Translations under genes and position numbers: made by a program
Assembly (NCBI GenBank): GCA_034770075.1
Contig: CM068380.1
Location: forward strand, 81,353,393-81,417,392
Length of the DNA stretch: 64,000 bases
Reading direction: 5' to 3'
DNA from: Aralia elata
Taxonomy: Eukaryota; Streptophyta; Magnoliopsida; Apiales; Araliaceae
Part shown: in pieces, positions 12,431 through 25,962 of the stretch
Numbering within the stretch: position 1 is the stretch's first letter
Layout: every line of letters begins with the position of its first letter
The notes under the pieces: generated by a model
The model's database searches: none
Seen by the model: the letters and a program-made list of their open reading frames with translations, nothing else
What the model was told of the DNA's origin: nothing

Positions 12431-14874
12431 AAGGTTATCCTCAAATTTAGGTTTTCCTTTTATGGATCTGATAATGTTTGTGTTTTTTCTTCTTTTTTCT
12501 TATTGATGAAATCTGAATGAAATGATTTTACTTTCATCAATAGAAACTTTTTGGATTTGATTTTCCGAATTAACTATTTTTTTTGTTGTTTAAAAAAAAA
12601 GAGTGTATTTCCTAATATAATGTTTTAACAAAAGAAATTGTACGGCAGTGTACAATATTTTCGGATAAAAGTATGAAAATAATATATAAATCTATAATTA
12701 AATTAATCTTTAATCCGCTATATGAAATGATTTAAATACATTTTAAACCTTTAAGTTTTTCACTTTTTTACACTTTAAACTTTATTATTTTAACTTTAAG
12801 ACATTGAATCTCAATGTCTCTATATTTTTATATATTAAATCTTCTGGCTACCGAATTAATCATTTCTTACCGGAACAAGTCATGTAACTCAAAATAAAAG
12901 GTAATTAAGTCTTTTAAGGGTCTATATTATTTATATTGGCTTCAATTTTTCTTTACTTTTCTTTTTCAGCACATACTAACTACATAATTACAATTTTCTG
13001 TACTTTTAAAGATATTCGATATTTTATATTAATTCCGAAAATTAAGTCTTTTAACTTTATATATCATTCATATTAGATTCAATTTTTTTTTCTTCATCAC
13101 ATACTAAGCACGTGCCTATATTTTTTTGCGTTTCTAAAGATATTTTGGAGTAAAATTATTCAAAATACTTTTATTCGGATTAATTATTGCTCGTTGATGA
13201 CTATAAAGTTTAATTTATAAAAATTTAATAATATTAAAGTTCAATATCTTAAAATTAAAATATTAAAATTTAAGTTATAAAAAATAAAAAAACTTAAAGA
13301 TTTAAAATATATTTAAACGATATGAAATTGAACTAGATATCATACGAACACATTGTTATCGGTCATTATCTTTCGATGTGTTTCCAGCCCCAAAGTCTTT
13401 TTGGTAAAATTTTGAGCCCATGAGGTATAGATTATCATCACATGAGAGACCATTTGAGGTTATTAAATTTATTTATTTATTATTATTATTCTTAGAGCAC
13501 ACCGGACAAAAAATTGACATATCAATAATGAAACTTTTTATCCCCTCCATTCCTATTTAATTTAATTGATTTCACGGAAAAACATATAAATTAAGGAATG
13601 TATTTATCTGATTGTTCAAGTTGAATATAAAATCTCGATATTATCTTTCTTAAATTTAATAAAAATATTAAAGAGAAATAAATTAGTATATAATACATAG
13701 AGATAATATGGAAAAAATTAAATCATTAATTATTTTTTTAAAATCTATAAATTACGAATAAAAGGTATTAAAGTGTTATTTTTTAAAATTGATAAAGGGG
13801 AACGTTGGGAATTATACTTATGTTAACAAGCAAAACTCGAACCTATACAAATTAAACTATACTTTGTTAATTAAGTCCACTTCATTTAGACAAACTCTAA
13901 CTTAAAACGGAGTAAACAACTCACTTATTTAGAGCCATACATATAAAAAAGGAGAAACATAAATATATCTATTGTGTAAGATAAGACGAAAAGTGTGCCC
14001 AGAATGACCTAAAGTTGCTGTCAAGAATTAATGTATATATTTATAAGTATTTAATAGCATGATAAGGATTAAAATTGGCCAGATGAGACCACTAGTTTTG
14101 TTAATTTCTTGTGTCTTTTCATTATGAAAAGAACAGCTTTCATGGCCATGTTTGTCAAATGTCAGCAAGCTTAAGTTTCCTCACGCAATGAGTACTCAAC
14201 AACCTTATTGAAAACGATATGAAATTTTAAATTATACTTTTTGGTCCTAAAATTAGATTTATTTCATAATTAGATATATGTTATTAATTTCTAAAACATC
14301 ATTAATTATATTATGAGTAGAATGATGACTATATATATATATATATATATATATTATTAGTTTTAGCAGAAATTGTAACATTCTTTCTTTTGACAAAAAT
14401 AAATCTCAAGACTTCATGCACCAAGCCTTATGAGATGACTGTATATCACGTTATTGTTACTACATTTTTAATTAATATTATGATTTTTTTGAAATAAATA
14501 AGTATTTTAAAAGTTATCATTTTAAAAAACTTGTCTCTATACGTCATTATAATTGAAAGTTATTTGTCTTTTATGAGACCCTTAAGGTTGCATAATTGGT
14601 ACCATATATTAATTAATACTTTGACGGCCACTACTCGATGGTTTCATATTATATGAACATTTTGGATACTTATCTACAACTTCTATTTATAGTGTGGTAA
14701 AAAATAAGACGATGTATTTCTGATCACACACACAAAAAAAAGAGAATATATTTGTAGAGAAGGTTGAGTTTTATTCTTCTAAGTTGTCACAAAGGGATAT
14801 AGTCATTTTTAAAATTTATCTTTTATTAATTAGATTCTTAAAACTTAAAGTGATGTCTTAATGGCTATTCTGAG

Positions 14875-15531
14875 TAGAAGTGTTCATCGGTAAAAAATCG
14901 TACCGAACCGGTTACTGAATGTTTGAAAAAATGAGTTTCGATACTAGTACCGAAATATCGGTAAATCGAACCAGTATGTGCCGGTTCAGTATAGAGACAT
15001 ATTGGTTTTATTTTTATTTTTAATAATTTTATTATAATATGTAGCCATAATTATGAGTTAAAAGAGTAATAAAAACATGCATGATACATATAGAAGAAGA
15101 AACTAGTTAAGCTTTCTTCTTTTTTTTTGGCTAAGCAAAAAGCTCATGTGTCATTGTATACATGAATTTTCTTTTTATTTTATTATATTTTTTATACTTA
15201 TTTGCTCTTTATGTTAGTAGTATTAGAGTTTTTTTGGATAATTTTTAAATACAAATTTCACCAATTATCTTGTTTTTTAATTTCTATAATACTTCTTGAT
15301 GAATAAATATAAATATCTATACTATATGTAGCATAATCATAGCATAATCAGTATATACCGGTTCGGTATATAACCATTTGAAAAAAATAGATATTGATAC
15401 CGGTTAATCGGTATATACTAATTTTTTATACCGTTATCGGACCGATTTTAAATTTTACCGAATCGTTCATACCGTACCAGTCGATACCGGTTAAAAAAAC
15501 CAATATTACCCGAAATTTTTGAACACCCCTG
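14875..15531. mobile_element. Non-autonomous hAT-like element
   Basis: The left end TAGAAGTGTTCATCGG and the inverted right end CAGGGGTGTTCAAAAATTTC share GTGTTCA and flank 657 bp without coding capacity. Phrases such as ACCGGTT and CGGTAT recur near both ends as subterminal repeats. The 8-bp flanks ATTCTGAG and CTTCTAAG match at six of eight positions, as expected for an old 8-bp hAT target duplication. Confidence 0.55.
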
Positions 15532-16427
15532 CTTCTAAGGAGTGAGATCTATTTAATTCAGTTTAGTTCCACCTAAAGTTCAACCCGTCTCTTTTTTTAA
15601 AGGGCAAAATTTTCTGTATCATTATTGCAAGTATTATCAATATTAGAAATTAAAATAATAAAAAACTAAAAATTGAAATTAAATGCAAACAAACAAAAAG
15701 AAAATATTTTAAAAAGAAAAGAAGAACTAATCAAATTGTAAAAATTATTTTCTAAAAATAATATTTAATTTTCAAACTTTAATTATTTTTTATGAAATTA
15801 GAATTTTCTTTTTTTTTTATCTTAAAAAAGTACAGAAAATAAATTTTGGGGTGCAATATAGCAGTAGTAATTTAATTTCAACAAGAGGTAAACAGTAAAC
15901 TATATTTTTAGTTCCTGTTTGAAGAACAGTTTTGGTGATTTAATGAACTAACAAGGCATATATCTAATGCAAAATTAAAACCAGTCAAAGTACTGTCCTT
16001 GCTTTAGTAATGCTTTTTAGTGGTTGTTAGGTCCATTTTATTCATTAATCAACCATTAATCATATCAAGGAGTACTTACTGGTAAAGATTAAAGTGATCA
16101 TATGCTTTCAAATTTTCTCTTTTATTTATTTATTCATTTATAAAAATATGCTTTCAAAGTTAATAGTATATTATTAGACAAGTATTTCTATAGAGCTACT
16201 ATTTTTTTACTGCCAACTTTTAAATTTAGTACTAATTTTTTCAGGAAATATTTTTAATGATATTAGATTATATGAAAATGTCTTAAGCAAACATTAACCA
16301 AAAAAAGGGAAAAATAGGACCTCATTTTCTTAAGGATACGGATTACATTTACGGAGTAGCGTACCATGCAGGTGGGAGAATGCGAAATAATGAGCATGCA
16401 CTCAACTATATATTTTGATGTCAAATT

Positions 16428-16633
16428 GAAATAGTTTTTAAATTCATAATTAATATGAATTCATATAATTTTTTATATTATATTTATAAAAATTATAAAT
16501 TATTCAGATTTTTTATAAGATTTATTATTTTTAAAAATTAATTAAATCACATCAATTTTAAATTTAAAAAATATCTCATATTAATTTTTAAAAATTAATT
16601 TTGATCTTATATTTTAAAAATAAAGGGAGTATA
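16428..16633. mobile_element. MITE relative, partial
   Basis: The right end reads AAAATAAAGGGAGTATA, the inverse of the TACTCCCT-type ends of plant MITEs. The interior phrase CATCAATTTTAAATTTAAAA is shared with the MITE at 22,301 apart from small changes. The left end is unclear. Confidence 0.45.
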
Positions 16634-19600
16634 AAATTAGTTTTATGCGTTACCGATGCTTGTAATTTTTAATCTAAATTATGTCGAACAATATAATAGA
16701 CTTAATGACTTTATGCTTTATTTTGAACTTGGTAACCTAAAGTTATCTATAAATATTTTATAACCACAACTGCACCACTAGAATGAAACCTCACCCGCAC
16801 CATGGTTTGTAGTCGTAGTATAGGTTAATAGCCAATTATAAAATTGCATTTTGTGACTGCGAATAGTGTCAAACATCCTTTTTCTTAAAACCTATTCAAA
16901 AATTCCACAAAATTGAGAACAAATTATATTTATTGTACTAAAAAATAGTTAATTGCAGAAATAATGACTCTCTGAATTCCATAGATTATTGTATGCAGTT
17001 ATATAGTATTAACTTCGTACTCAGAAAAATAATTAAAAAATATAATTTTTTTATTTTTAAAAAGATAAAATAAAGTAATAATAATGTGAAGGATAAATAT
17101 GTTATTTAGTAAGATCTATTAATATAAAAAAAAATATGTATTATTTTATATAATTTTATGAGTTCATCAGAGATAAATTAAAATTTCTAAATTTCGAAAT
17201 GAGTGACTAAAATAAATTTTGCAATAGCCACGTCACTTGGGGTAGGAGGGGAGAACTTTGCAAAACATATACGAGTGTATGTGTATGTGCCTATTGATTT
17301 GACATCTATATACCCCTATAAACCTGAAAACATTATTTAGTTGTTGCTGTGAAATCTTATCCATCAAGTACAAGTCACTTCATTGTTTTTATATCTTTTT
17401 TGTTTGAACATAAATAATAATTAGACTTTTAATTTTTTTTAATAAAGTGTGTTTAGAATATATTTAATATAATTATTTTAAATAAATTATTTTAATACTA
17501 ATAAATTTATTAGTAAAATAAAATTATTAGAAATTTATTCGGATGTCAAACTGAAAAATTAGTAGACCACGTGGACTTGTAGAAATTGGCCAAGTTTTAG
17601 TAGGGAACTTCATTGAATAGAGTAATTAATTTTAATGTTGGACCAGAAACATAAAGGACTGGAGCTGGCAGTGATCCAAGAGAATTGAAGTAGGAGACCC
17701 CCACCCACCCCTTGTCCTCTCCTCCTCCTCCTCCTCCATGGCCAGTAGGAATCTTGGGACCTTTCAAAAATCAAAATCTTTATTGTGGAACATTCAATTT
17801 CTTTTATTGTGAAATTTTATTTTATTTATTTTTATTTATAAGAGTTGTATTTTTATTCATAGAGTATGAAGTTATTTAATATTGGTATGAAGAGATTGTT
17901 GAAATTGATTATATTCACTGTATTTGTATTAATATCCTTCTGTAGTAGCTTAGTGGTAGTGGGGCATTTAAGAAAATTTAAGTGAAAAAAAAAAATTAAA
18001 AAGATAACCTTTGCTTTTTTTGTTTAGTTTTTGTCTTTTTCGCATAACTAACTAAAACTATTGAAATTGAAACTGAAATTGAATAATACCCAACTCACAT
18101 AGGCCCCATAGAAGTAAATAGCTGGTAGCCTTTAAAATGAAAAGAAGCCCCTTCCATTTCCACACGACTCTCCAAGTGTTTAATCTTTTTGAGGACTCAA
18201 TATTTAATGATTCAAAGTATTTCAAGTTACAGAGAACTGTGAATCATGCAACTTCTATATATTAAGTAAATACGATACCATTGAGATACTATGACTTTTA
18301 GATTTTAAGTTTAATTTTCGTAAAATAAATTTCTTCTTCTTGTAAAGTAAGTTTCTTTAGTTTATTTCTTTCTTTTCTATTGAAATTTGATTGATTCTTA
18401 ATATTGTAATAGTGACAGTGATGATATATTTGATTATAAATTATATTGTACTTTTCAAAAGTGAGACTTAAAAAAAAGAATAAATATCATATTTATACTC
18501 GCCCCTTCTTTTCTACGAAATAAAGTTTTAATAATACTAAAAAAAAAAAAAGTTATACTGAGAAAGGCTATTAAAACAACTCAGCTATTCGATATTCGAT
18601 TTGTTAATTTAGTCGATTTCGATTATTTTTTTTATTGCTCGAGCGTCAAGTTATTGTTTTGAACTGAATATTTAAGCTAGTCGACTCCACTTGACTAAAC
18701 TTCAAAAAATTACATGAAACTGAATTTGCTTTAACTAATTAATGCATGCATACTCATCTTGAAATAATTGAACTGCCAAATTAAAACCAAAGCCAAGAAT
18801 TCCAACTGTGTTGACTTTTATACTCTTTTACTATTGACCGACCCTTCCCCTAATATTGGTAGCCATAAATACTTTTCTTCTTCCCCTTCTCCCTCTCTCT
18901 CTCTCTCAAGATTACTGCCGACAGAGGACACTGAAGCATACTTGAAAGGCAATAATCAGATTGCATTCATAATTTCATATGCGTTATATCAATGTCAAGT
19001 ACAATTTTACAATACATTCGCAGTAAATATTCAACTGTGCAAATATTAAGAAATTTACTGATTCACCATGCGTAATTGTACTGGGCGGTTCGGCTATTGG
19101 CGGCTCAGGACGACCGTGTACCCTATTGTATTAATTAAACCACTCTCTCTCTCTCTCTCTCTGTATAATTACTCTTCTTTTTTTTCTTGCTGTTATTACC
19201 ACGGTCAATTGCCAAATTCACACCTCACCGTACAGCCTACTGCGAATTATGGCCATTTCCTTTTTTTGGTAACAGTGAGGAGTAAATTTTAGACTGTCAT
19301 TAAATCCTAACTCTTACAAAGAAACCATCCGGGTTTCATAATAGTTACTGTAATTTTAGAGAGCCCAAACATATTGACCATGCACCAGAGCTGTAAATTA
19401 AACTGACATCTCATGGGAAGAGAATGTACGTGGTTTTATACTCCCCTTAATCACCAAAATATTAGAAAAAGAATGATTGAAACATTATTTTCTTAGTAAA
19501 CAAGAAAAGATCAAAAAGAGCTACCCAAGATAAAATGATGTGTGTGTTCGGTTTCAAAATTAGAGGTATATTTTTAAATTTTTTTTTATAAAAACTTTAA

Positions 19601-19689
19601 TTATTTCTTTACGTGTATCTTTAAAAGTTTAATATTAATTAAAAATGTTATACTTATAGGTATTATTTTACTTTTTAGAGTATAAGTAA

Positions 19690-20095
19690 TACTCCCTCCG
19701 TCTCTAAAAGAATGATTAAAAGTATAATTTCTTTTTTCAAAAGAATGAAATAAAGTATATAAAACGAATAATAACTAAGTCATTTAGTTAGTCCATTATT
19801 CATGTCCCTTTTGGTGGGTTTTTTTTTGTATTCTCTCCGTCCTCAAAAATATGACAAGAATTCATTTTGCATACAAATTAAGAAATGTGAAATAGAGGAA
19901 AAAGAATATAAAAAGTTTCAAGTTTTATCCTTAGCGACTCCACAAAATTTAATAAAAGTAATGAGTTTTTCTATTTTTTATATACTAATGGATCTCACTA
20001 AATATCATATTTATTTTTTACTTTATATATTTTAGTCATTTTTTTTATAAAAAAAAATTGTATCTTAAATTATCCTTCTGAACACGGAGATGGTA
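19690..20095. mobile_element. Stowaway-like MITE remnants
   Basis: TACTCCCTCCGTCTC at 19,690 is the classic Stowaway-type end. A second similar end, TATTCTCTCCGTCCTCAAAA, starts at 19,829. A plausible inverted partner, GAACACGGAGATGGTA, lies at about 20,080-20,095. The arrangement suggests one element nested in or next to another. No coding capacity. Confidence 0.45.
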
Positions 20096-22300
20096 TAAAA
20101 GACACCATAACACATTCTTCTCGGTGGGCTTGTTTTGTATAAGAGACACCATAACAAATTCTTCTTTGTTTCATAATGTATATATGTATGTATTGGGTGC
20201 TTAGAATCAGAAGTGGCTTTGGACCATCCATTTAATTGGAAAATTTATTTTTTTTTGGGCCTAATTTAATCTGTTTTAATTGAAGGTACGGGTCCACCAT
20301 AAGTGGGGTCATGAAATAAAAGTAGACATTACCAAAAGTATAATGCCTTTTAATTCGTAAGGTACCCGCTTTCTTCCAACTTTTAATGCCAGAACCAATT
20401 TCATAACAATGGGCATTTTCAAATGAAAATAATGGTCATATTGCAATGAAAATAATGGGAAAATGGGGTTATACCTTAGAAGGACCAAAAAAAAAACTTC
20501 AAGAAAAAAAAAATAACTGCCGCTGAGGGAATTTTCGATAGTTAAAAGAGTATACTTTTCAAACATTTCCTTATTTTTAATAATATTTGATATTCTCTTA
20601 AACTAGACTTTATATTCCTTTTTCTAATGCTAACAGCTAAACCCATATTCTTGTATGTCTTGGCGACCATTAAAAAGCATCTAATTCTCATTTATACACA
20701 TTGTTTTGTACTCCCAATATACAACTTTCTTTTTGTTTAGTTTCTGCAGTGTAGAGTAAATTTAAAGCTCCGGATGCATGCATGTTTGTATGAAGATTTC
20801 GGCTGATTATAACTGAGTAGATGTCCAAGAAGAAAGAGGACACTCTTGATTTAGGTATACTTCATTTTTATTTGGAGTTTTTCTGACTTAAAATTTAAGA
20901 GGGACGAAAAAAATATAAAATTCTTGTTAGTTATTAAATATATATATATATATAAATTATTTTTTAGTAAACTTTTTAATAATTGTCAAAGGGTATTGAT
21001 ATATGCATACCCTAATTAAATTAATGGTTGCACACCTTAATATAATAAAAAAACTAATTTATCCTTAATAAATGAGACTCCAATTCACTTTATCATAATT
21101 TATCCATTTTATCCTTGAACGTATTACACATAATAAACACGTACGGAATAAGACATAACTTGATTTTATAATTATTAACTGTTTATAATCTTTTTAAGTA
21201 AAATACTGTTGCTGATTTTTTTTTTAAAAAAAAAACATCATCTTGATGGCAGATGAAATAGTTTTTGTACTTGTTACTATTAGTGTTTGCAATGTTCGTT
21301 ATTAGTGGAGTGCCACAATTCTTTCTTATTATAATTATATTTTCTTCTTTTAATTACAATTTTTTTATTGTTTGCTTGTTTATTTATAAATAATACTAAA
21401 TTTAATTATAATATATTTTTTGATCACACGCATGGCGTATGTCAAGCTGCAATTTAAATATAAAAAGAATCAACAAACACCTTGTAACACTGGATCAGTC
21501 TAAGGATTAGGCCAATCTTTGAACTATCGAGCTTTATTTTTGTATAGGTATTGCACGAGTATGATATAGTGGTTTATTATTTTTGTATTTGTATCGCACG
21601 AGTATGATACAATTGTTTATTGCAAATTTGCAATGTACATTTGTCACTGGATTGTCAGAATTTTTTTTATTACAGTAATCAATATTCATTCTTTGATAAT
21701 AATTTGTTAATGTTTGTTTATTATTTAAAAAATTATTTATAAATAACATCAAATTTTAATTACAAAATACTCTTTGGCCACACACACAGTGTGTGCCAGG
21801 TTGCTAGAATTTAAATATAAAAAATAAAAGTCAATAATTGTTTTAAAAAAGTTATGAACAAATTGTCAAATCAAGTTTTATTTTACCTTGTAATTATTGT
21901 GGAAGAGACTCAAGGATAACATGGATAAATAGTAACTATGTAAATTGAAAGTATTTTAACAAGAATAAATTAGTCATTTTTTTTATTTTTGAATTTGCAA
22001 CTATTAATGTAGGGTGTGCATATATTAACACTTTTGTCATAAATACTCAAAATTTAACCAACTCATAATATGTACACGTCAACAGACACGTTAACGCATG
22101 ATAAAGTTAAATATGCATAGATTTTTTTCTTTTTTGATCAAAAATATTCTTATTTATTAATTATAAAAATGAACAATTTAATTATAAAAGTCTTAACGAA
22201 AACATTTATCCTAACCTCGGTTGTTAATAGTTAAGGACATGCAGTTTTGTTTAGTATCAAAAATAAATAAAATAAAAATAGAGCATTTGTATGTATCATA

Positions 22301-22585
22301 TAGTCTCTCCGTTTCAAAATATAAACTTCTTCGTTCCAAAATATAAACTTATTATTGACTTTTTAAAATTAATTTAAAATATTTTCAAACTCAAAAATAT
22401 TGACGTGGTTTTTATTAATTTAATCAATACAATAATGACTAATGTAAACTATCTAAAAAGCACTATTTATTGTAAAATTTATAATTTCATAACGATTAAT
22501 GAGTCATCTCAATTTTAAATTTAAAAATGAATCAAATTAATTTTAAAAAATTAATAGTGATTTTATAATTCAAAATAGAGAAATT
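22301..22585. mobile_element. MITE upstream of the MYB gene
   Basis: The left end TAGTCTCTCCGTTTCAAAAT and the inverted right end containing CTCTATTTTGAATTATAA are imperfect inverted repeats. Interior phrases are shared with the copies at 10,301 and about 16,428. It ends roughly 350 bp before the MYB start codon, so it may lie in the promoter. Confidence 0.55.
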
Positions 22586-22870
22586 ATATGATATAATATG
22601 TGATATGGAAAATTCTTGTAACTTATTATACCAATAAAATATCACAATATTTGATATGGATGTTTTTGAAATAAAAAAATTAAAACACCTAACATTAGTC
22701 TATGAGATATATTCTGATAAAATTAATATCTTATCCCGTCTATGTCGCTGAAACTTCTTCTCTGGTCTGCCCATCTCTCTCCTCTTTCTTAATTAATGTA
22801 CTACTACCCTTACTATTACTACTAGTAGCACAATACTAACACTCCTCTCTCTCTCTGGTCTCTTAAAAAA

Positions 22871-22879
22871 TATATATAA
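22871..22879 (+). promoter_or_regulatory. Probable TATA box of the MYB gene
   Basis: TATATATAA lies about 60 bp before the start codon at 22,934, leaving room for a short leader. No other TATA-like site is closer. Inferred from position only. Confidence 0.5.
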
Positions 22880-22933
22880 GCAAGCTATACGGTAGAAAGA
22901 AAGAGGTGCAAAATAAAGCTATCTATCTTGGAA

Positions 22934-23323
22934 ATGGGACGATCACCGTGCTGTGATAAGGTGGGATTAAAGAAAGGGCCATGGACTCCTGAAGAAGATC
23001 AAAAACTCTTAGCTTACATTGAAGAACATGGCCATGGTAGCTGGAGAGCTCTACCCGCCAAAGCCGGTATATGTATATATATATAAACCTACCTACTCAT
23101 TGATCACTTGCACATATTTCATTCATCTAATATAGTTTGTTTATGTATACTTTAATTAATTAATTAATTAATTATAGGACTTCAGAGATGTGGGAAGAGT
23201 TGCAGATTGAGATGGACTAATTATCTCAGACCTGATATTAAGAGAGGCAAGTTCAGTTTGCAGGAAGAACAAACCATCATTCAACTCCATGCTCTCCTTG
23301 GCAACAGGTCACCACTTAATTCC

Positions 23324-23366
<43 letters not shown>

Positions 23367-25017
23367 AAGTAGTTATATGTGATCATATAGGAGTATTGTT
23401 TTAATTTCCTTGATCTTAAACGCACCGTTTCATTGTTACTCTTTATTGAATTCATTAATGTGACACTTCCTTCATGCTTGGTTTTTTTCTCAATTTGGCA
23501 TCATGATTTCATTTTCCAAATGTACAGTATTAATTCAAAATATTGAGGTTTCTCAGTTATATACTGATCGATCTCAAACTGTGCAGCATTGCCTCGATCA
23601 TGTAACCAAACTACAGAAAAGTACATCTTTTTTTGGGTTGAACTTCAAAATGGGTATCTGTTACTTTACATAACTCATTGTATATGACACTCAATTATGT
23701 CCAAAGCTGATCCAATTTTATAAATTCAGATTCGGGTTTCAATTAATACGACTTATCTTGTATTTTTCTTCAAACATAGCATAGAAATTGATGGTGGGGG
23801 GGGGGGGGGGGGGGGGGGGTGGTGGTGGGGGGGGGTGGGGGGGGGGGGGCTGGGGGGGGGGGATATTCAATCTTAGACATTAATCTTGGACTTTTGTCTC
23901 CATATAGTTAGAATTATATCTATATTATATTCTGTACCATTCATATGGTGTATATATATTACTTCAACTTGATGATATATAGATCGATAGTTTCAAGGGT
24001 GTCTGTTTTCTTATTGTTTAATTTTAAGCATGTCTCAATTTGACTGTCTTGTCCTCAGGTGGTCGGCCATAGCTACTCATTTGCCCAAAAGAACCGATAA
24101 TGAGATCAAGAACTACTGGAATACTCATCTCAAGAAAAGACTAGCCAAAATGGGGATTGATCCTGTCACTCACAAGCCTAAAAATGATTCACTCTTGTCC
24201 ACTAATGATGGTCACTTCAAGAACACTGCTAATCTCAGCCACATGGCGCAGTGGGAGAGTGCCCGCCTTGAGGCCGAAGCAAGATTGGTTAGGCAATCGA
24301 AACTACGCTCCTCGGCTTCCTCCGTACTCGGCTCACCGGAGTTTCCCCCGCCGCCTTCCACCCCCCTCAACAAGCCGGTGGCACCACCTACTCCACCCTT
24401 ATCTCTTGACATTCTAAAAGCATGGAATGGTGATTGGACGACTAAGCCACATGAAGCCGGTTGTGGTGGAATTAGCAGCGACCTTGAGTCGCCGACGTCC
24501 ACGGTCAGTTACTCCGGCAATGCAAGACCGTTCCCCACCACCGGAATGGGGAGAGAGCTCCACCACCTTTTATTGAGTTTGGTGGGTAATTCAAGCACTT
24601 TGTGAGAATGGAATTCTAAAAGAAGAAGGTGAAGAAGATTGCAAAGGATTTGGAAATTCGAGCCCACTTGTGGCGGAATTCAAAGAGGGAATAGAGAATG
24701 CAATGTCGGGGCTAAATGATATGACGATGTTGTCCATAGAAAGTGCATGGACACAAGATTCACTTAGGGTTGGTAATGATAATGAGCATGTCCTTAATGG
24801 TAATTTTGTGGAGAAGTTCACGGATCTTTTGCTGAATAATTCGGGTAACGGTGACCGGAGTTTCTCCGAGGGCGGTGAAGAGTCCGACATAGGTGATCAT
24901 GCAAGTGTCCCTAGTGGCAGTGGCAGTGGCAGTGACTACTATGAAGATAACAAGAATTATTGGAATAATATTCTTAACTTGGTGAATTCCTCTCCATCTG
25001 ATTCACCCATGTTCTAA
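22934..25017 (+). CDS. MIXTA-like R2R3-MYB transcription factor, frame broken in exon 3
   Basis: Exons are 22934-23066, 23178-23307 and from 24059. The first two are 133 and 130 nt, the usual R2R3-MYB sizes, and all introns are GT-AG. The start MGRSPCCDKVGLKKGPWTPE is canonical. Two MYB repeats (about residues 14-115) carry the regular tryptophans; R3 ends NEIKNYWNTHLKKRLAKMG. Next comes AQWESARLEAEARL, the signature of subgroup 9 (MIXTA, MYB16, MYB106), regulators of conical cells, trichomes and cuticle. The exon 3 frame stops at 24,603 after about 269 residues. The family C-terminus continues in another frame from 24,601 (CENGILKEEG) to DSPMF and a stop at 25,015-25,017. In between, a third frame shows APPPFIEFG (24,557-24,583), part of the conserved middle motif. 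Two or three small insertions explain this, so it is either an assembly error or a recent pseudogene. Intron 2 holds a long G tract. Confidence 0.9.
23793..23862 (+). repeat. Long G-rich tract in MYB intron 2
   Basis: About 70 bases are nearly all G, with a few T and one C. Such a tract could form G-quadruplexes on the coding strand or its RNA. It is also a place where base calling commonly fails, so its true length is doubtful. Confidence 0.9.
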
Positions 25018-25287
25018 AAATACGAGTTATTGTCCTGAAAAGATAGTCATGCCTCCATGTTCTTCAACCTAGCTAGGTCACAAGTCATTGAACTATTTCA
25101 ACTGTGTAATAATTAATTAAGAACCATGTCACTAAAGCTTCTATCTCTCTAGATTCCCTAGCCTTGCATTGTTAATAGCTCGATCAGTGTTTCACTCATC
25201 TCCATTATCAAGAAAATTTCGACATGTTTGAATCAATCAAGTGTAGATCAATTGCAGAATATATTTCATGCTAGCTAGCTATCATTT

Positions 25288-25329
<42 letters not shown>

Positions 25330-25815
25330 GTGGATCATTTTTATTGTCAAATGATTGATTAATTATAGTAACAGTTTTTTTCTAGAACTTTTGGTAAAGG
25401 ATTGATTAATAAAAGTTATAATGTAAGTTATGAAAAGAAGTAGCAAAGAGATGTATGATTTTTCCGTGCATTGAAGGCTACATATGCACGGCCATGTTCT
25501 AATGGGAAACGTATTAAATGAATGGACTTTTATTGCTGTTGGTTTTCACGTCTCATTCTAATTACTTGAAGAAATTGAAGATTCAAATGTGTTTTTCTTG
25601 TAGATAGCTTTTTGGGTGATGTAGTCACAATCTGCTCTTATGATTCCTATTGATAATTAGAAATTTCTGATACTAGCTATATATACATATATTAAGGACT
25701 CTTCAAAATTCCCTACTCACCTCAAGTTTTTCCAGGCTTATATGTATAGGATGAATTAGGGTACATAAACTCGAATTAGGGTTTTGGTTGTGCCAATGAT
25801 TGTCATACCCTGTAG

Positions 25816-25962
25816 GGTTTTGAATTGGTCAATGCTCTTGGTGCAACGTATGCACTCTTTTACAATTGGGTTCATGACACCTGTCGTGCTCTCATTCGCC
25901 CACAAATTACTCGGCCAACATATGCAGGAAAACTCAAAGGGTACAGAAACCACAAGGGGTAA
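25816..25962 (+). other. Short unidentified coding-like segment
   Basis: This 48-codon open stretch reads GFELVNALGATYALFY and then a basic part ending KLKGYRNHKG before a stop. It looks more protein-like than the surrounding AT-rich DNA, but it is preceded by an in-frame stop and has no clear start. It could be a terminal exon or a fragment of a mobile element or dead gene. I do not recognise it. Confidence 0.25.

Larger units (their letters stand above)
9539..14866. other. AT-rich intergenic DNA with scattered repeats, no gene seen
   Basis: No protein-like open frame was found in this stretch. The parts I could recognise are a MITE at 10,301, an AC/AT microsatellite at 10,846 and an LTR-B fragment at 12,001. 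A GC-richer patch with AGGCCAGGCC-like phrases lies at about 11,480-11,690 and resembles a terminal part of a hAT-type element, but no partner end was found. The rest is AT-rich and unexplained. Confidence 0.5.
15540..22300. other. AT-rich intergenic DNA, no gene seen
   Basis: No convincing coding or RNA gene is visible. Recognisable parts are the MITE relatives at 16,428 and 19,690 and a CTC-rich patch near 17,720. There are short CT runs at 18,890 and 19,143. Short open frames in this stretch have no recognisable protein character. Confidence 0.5.
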
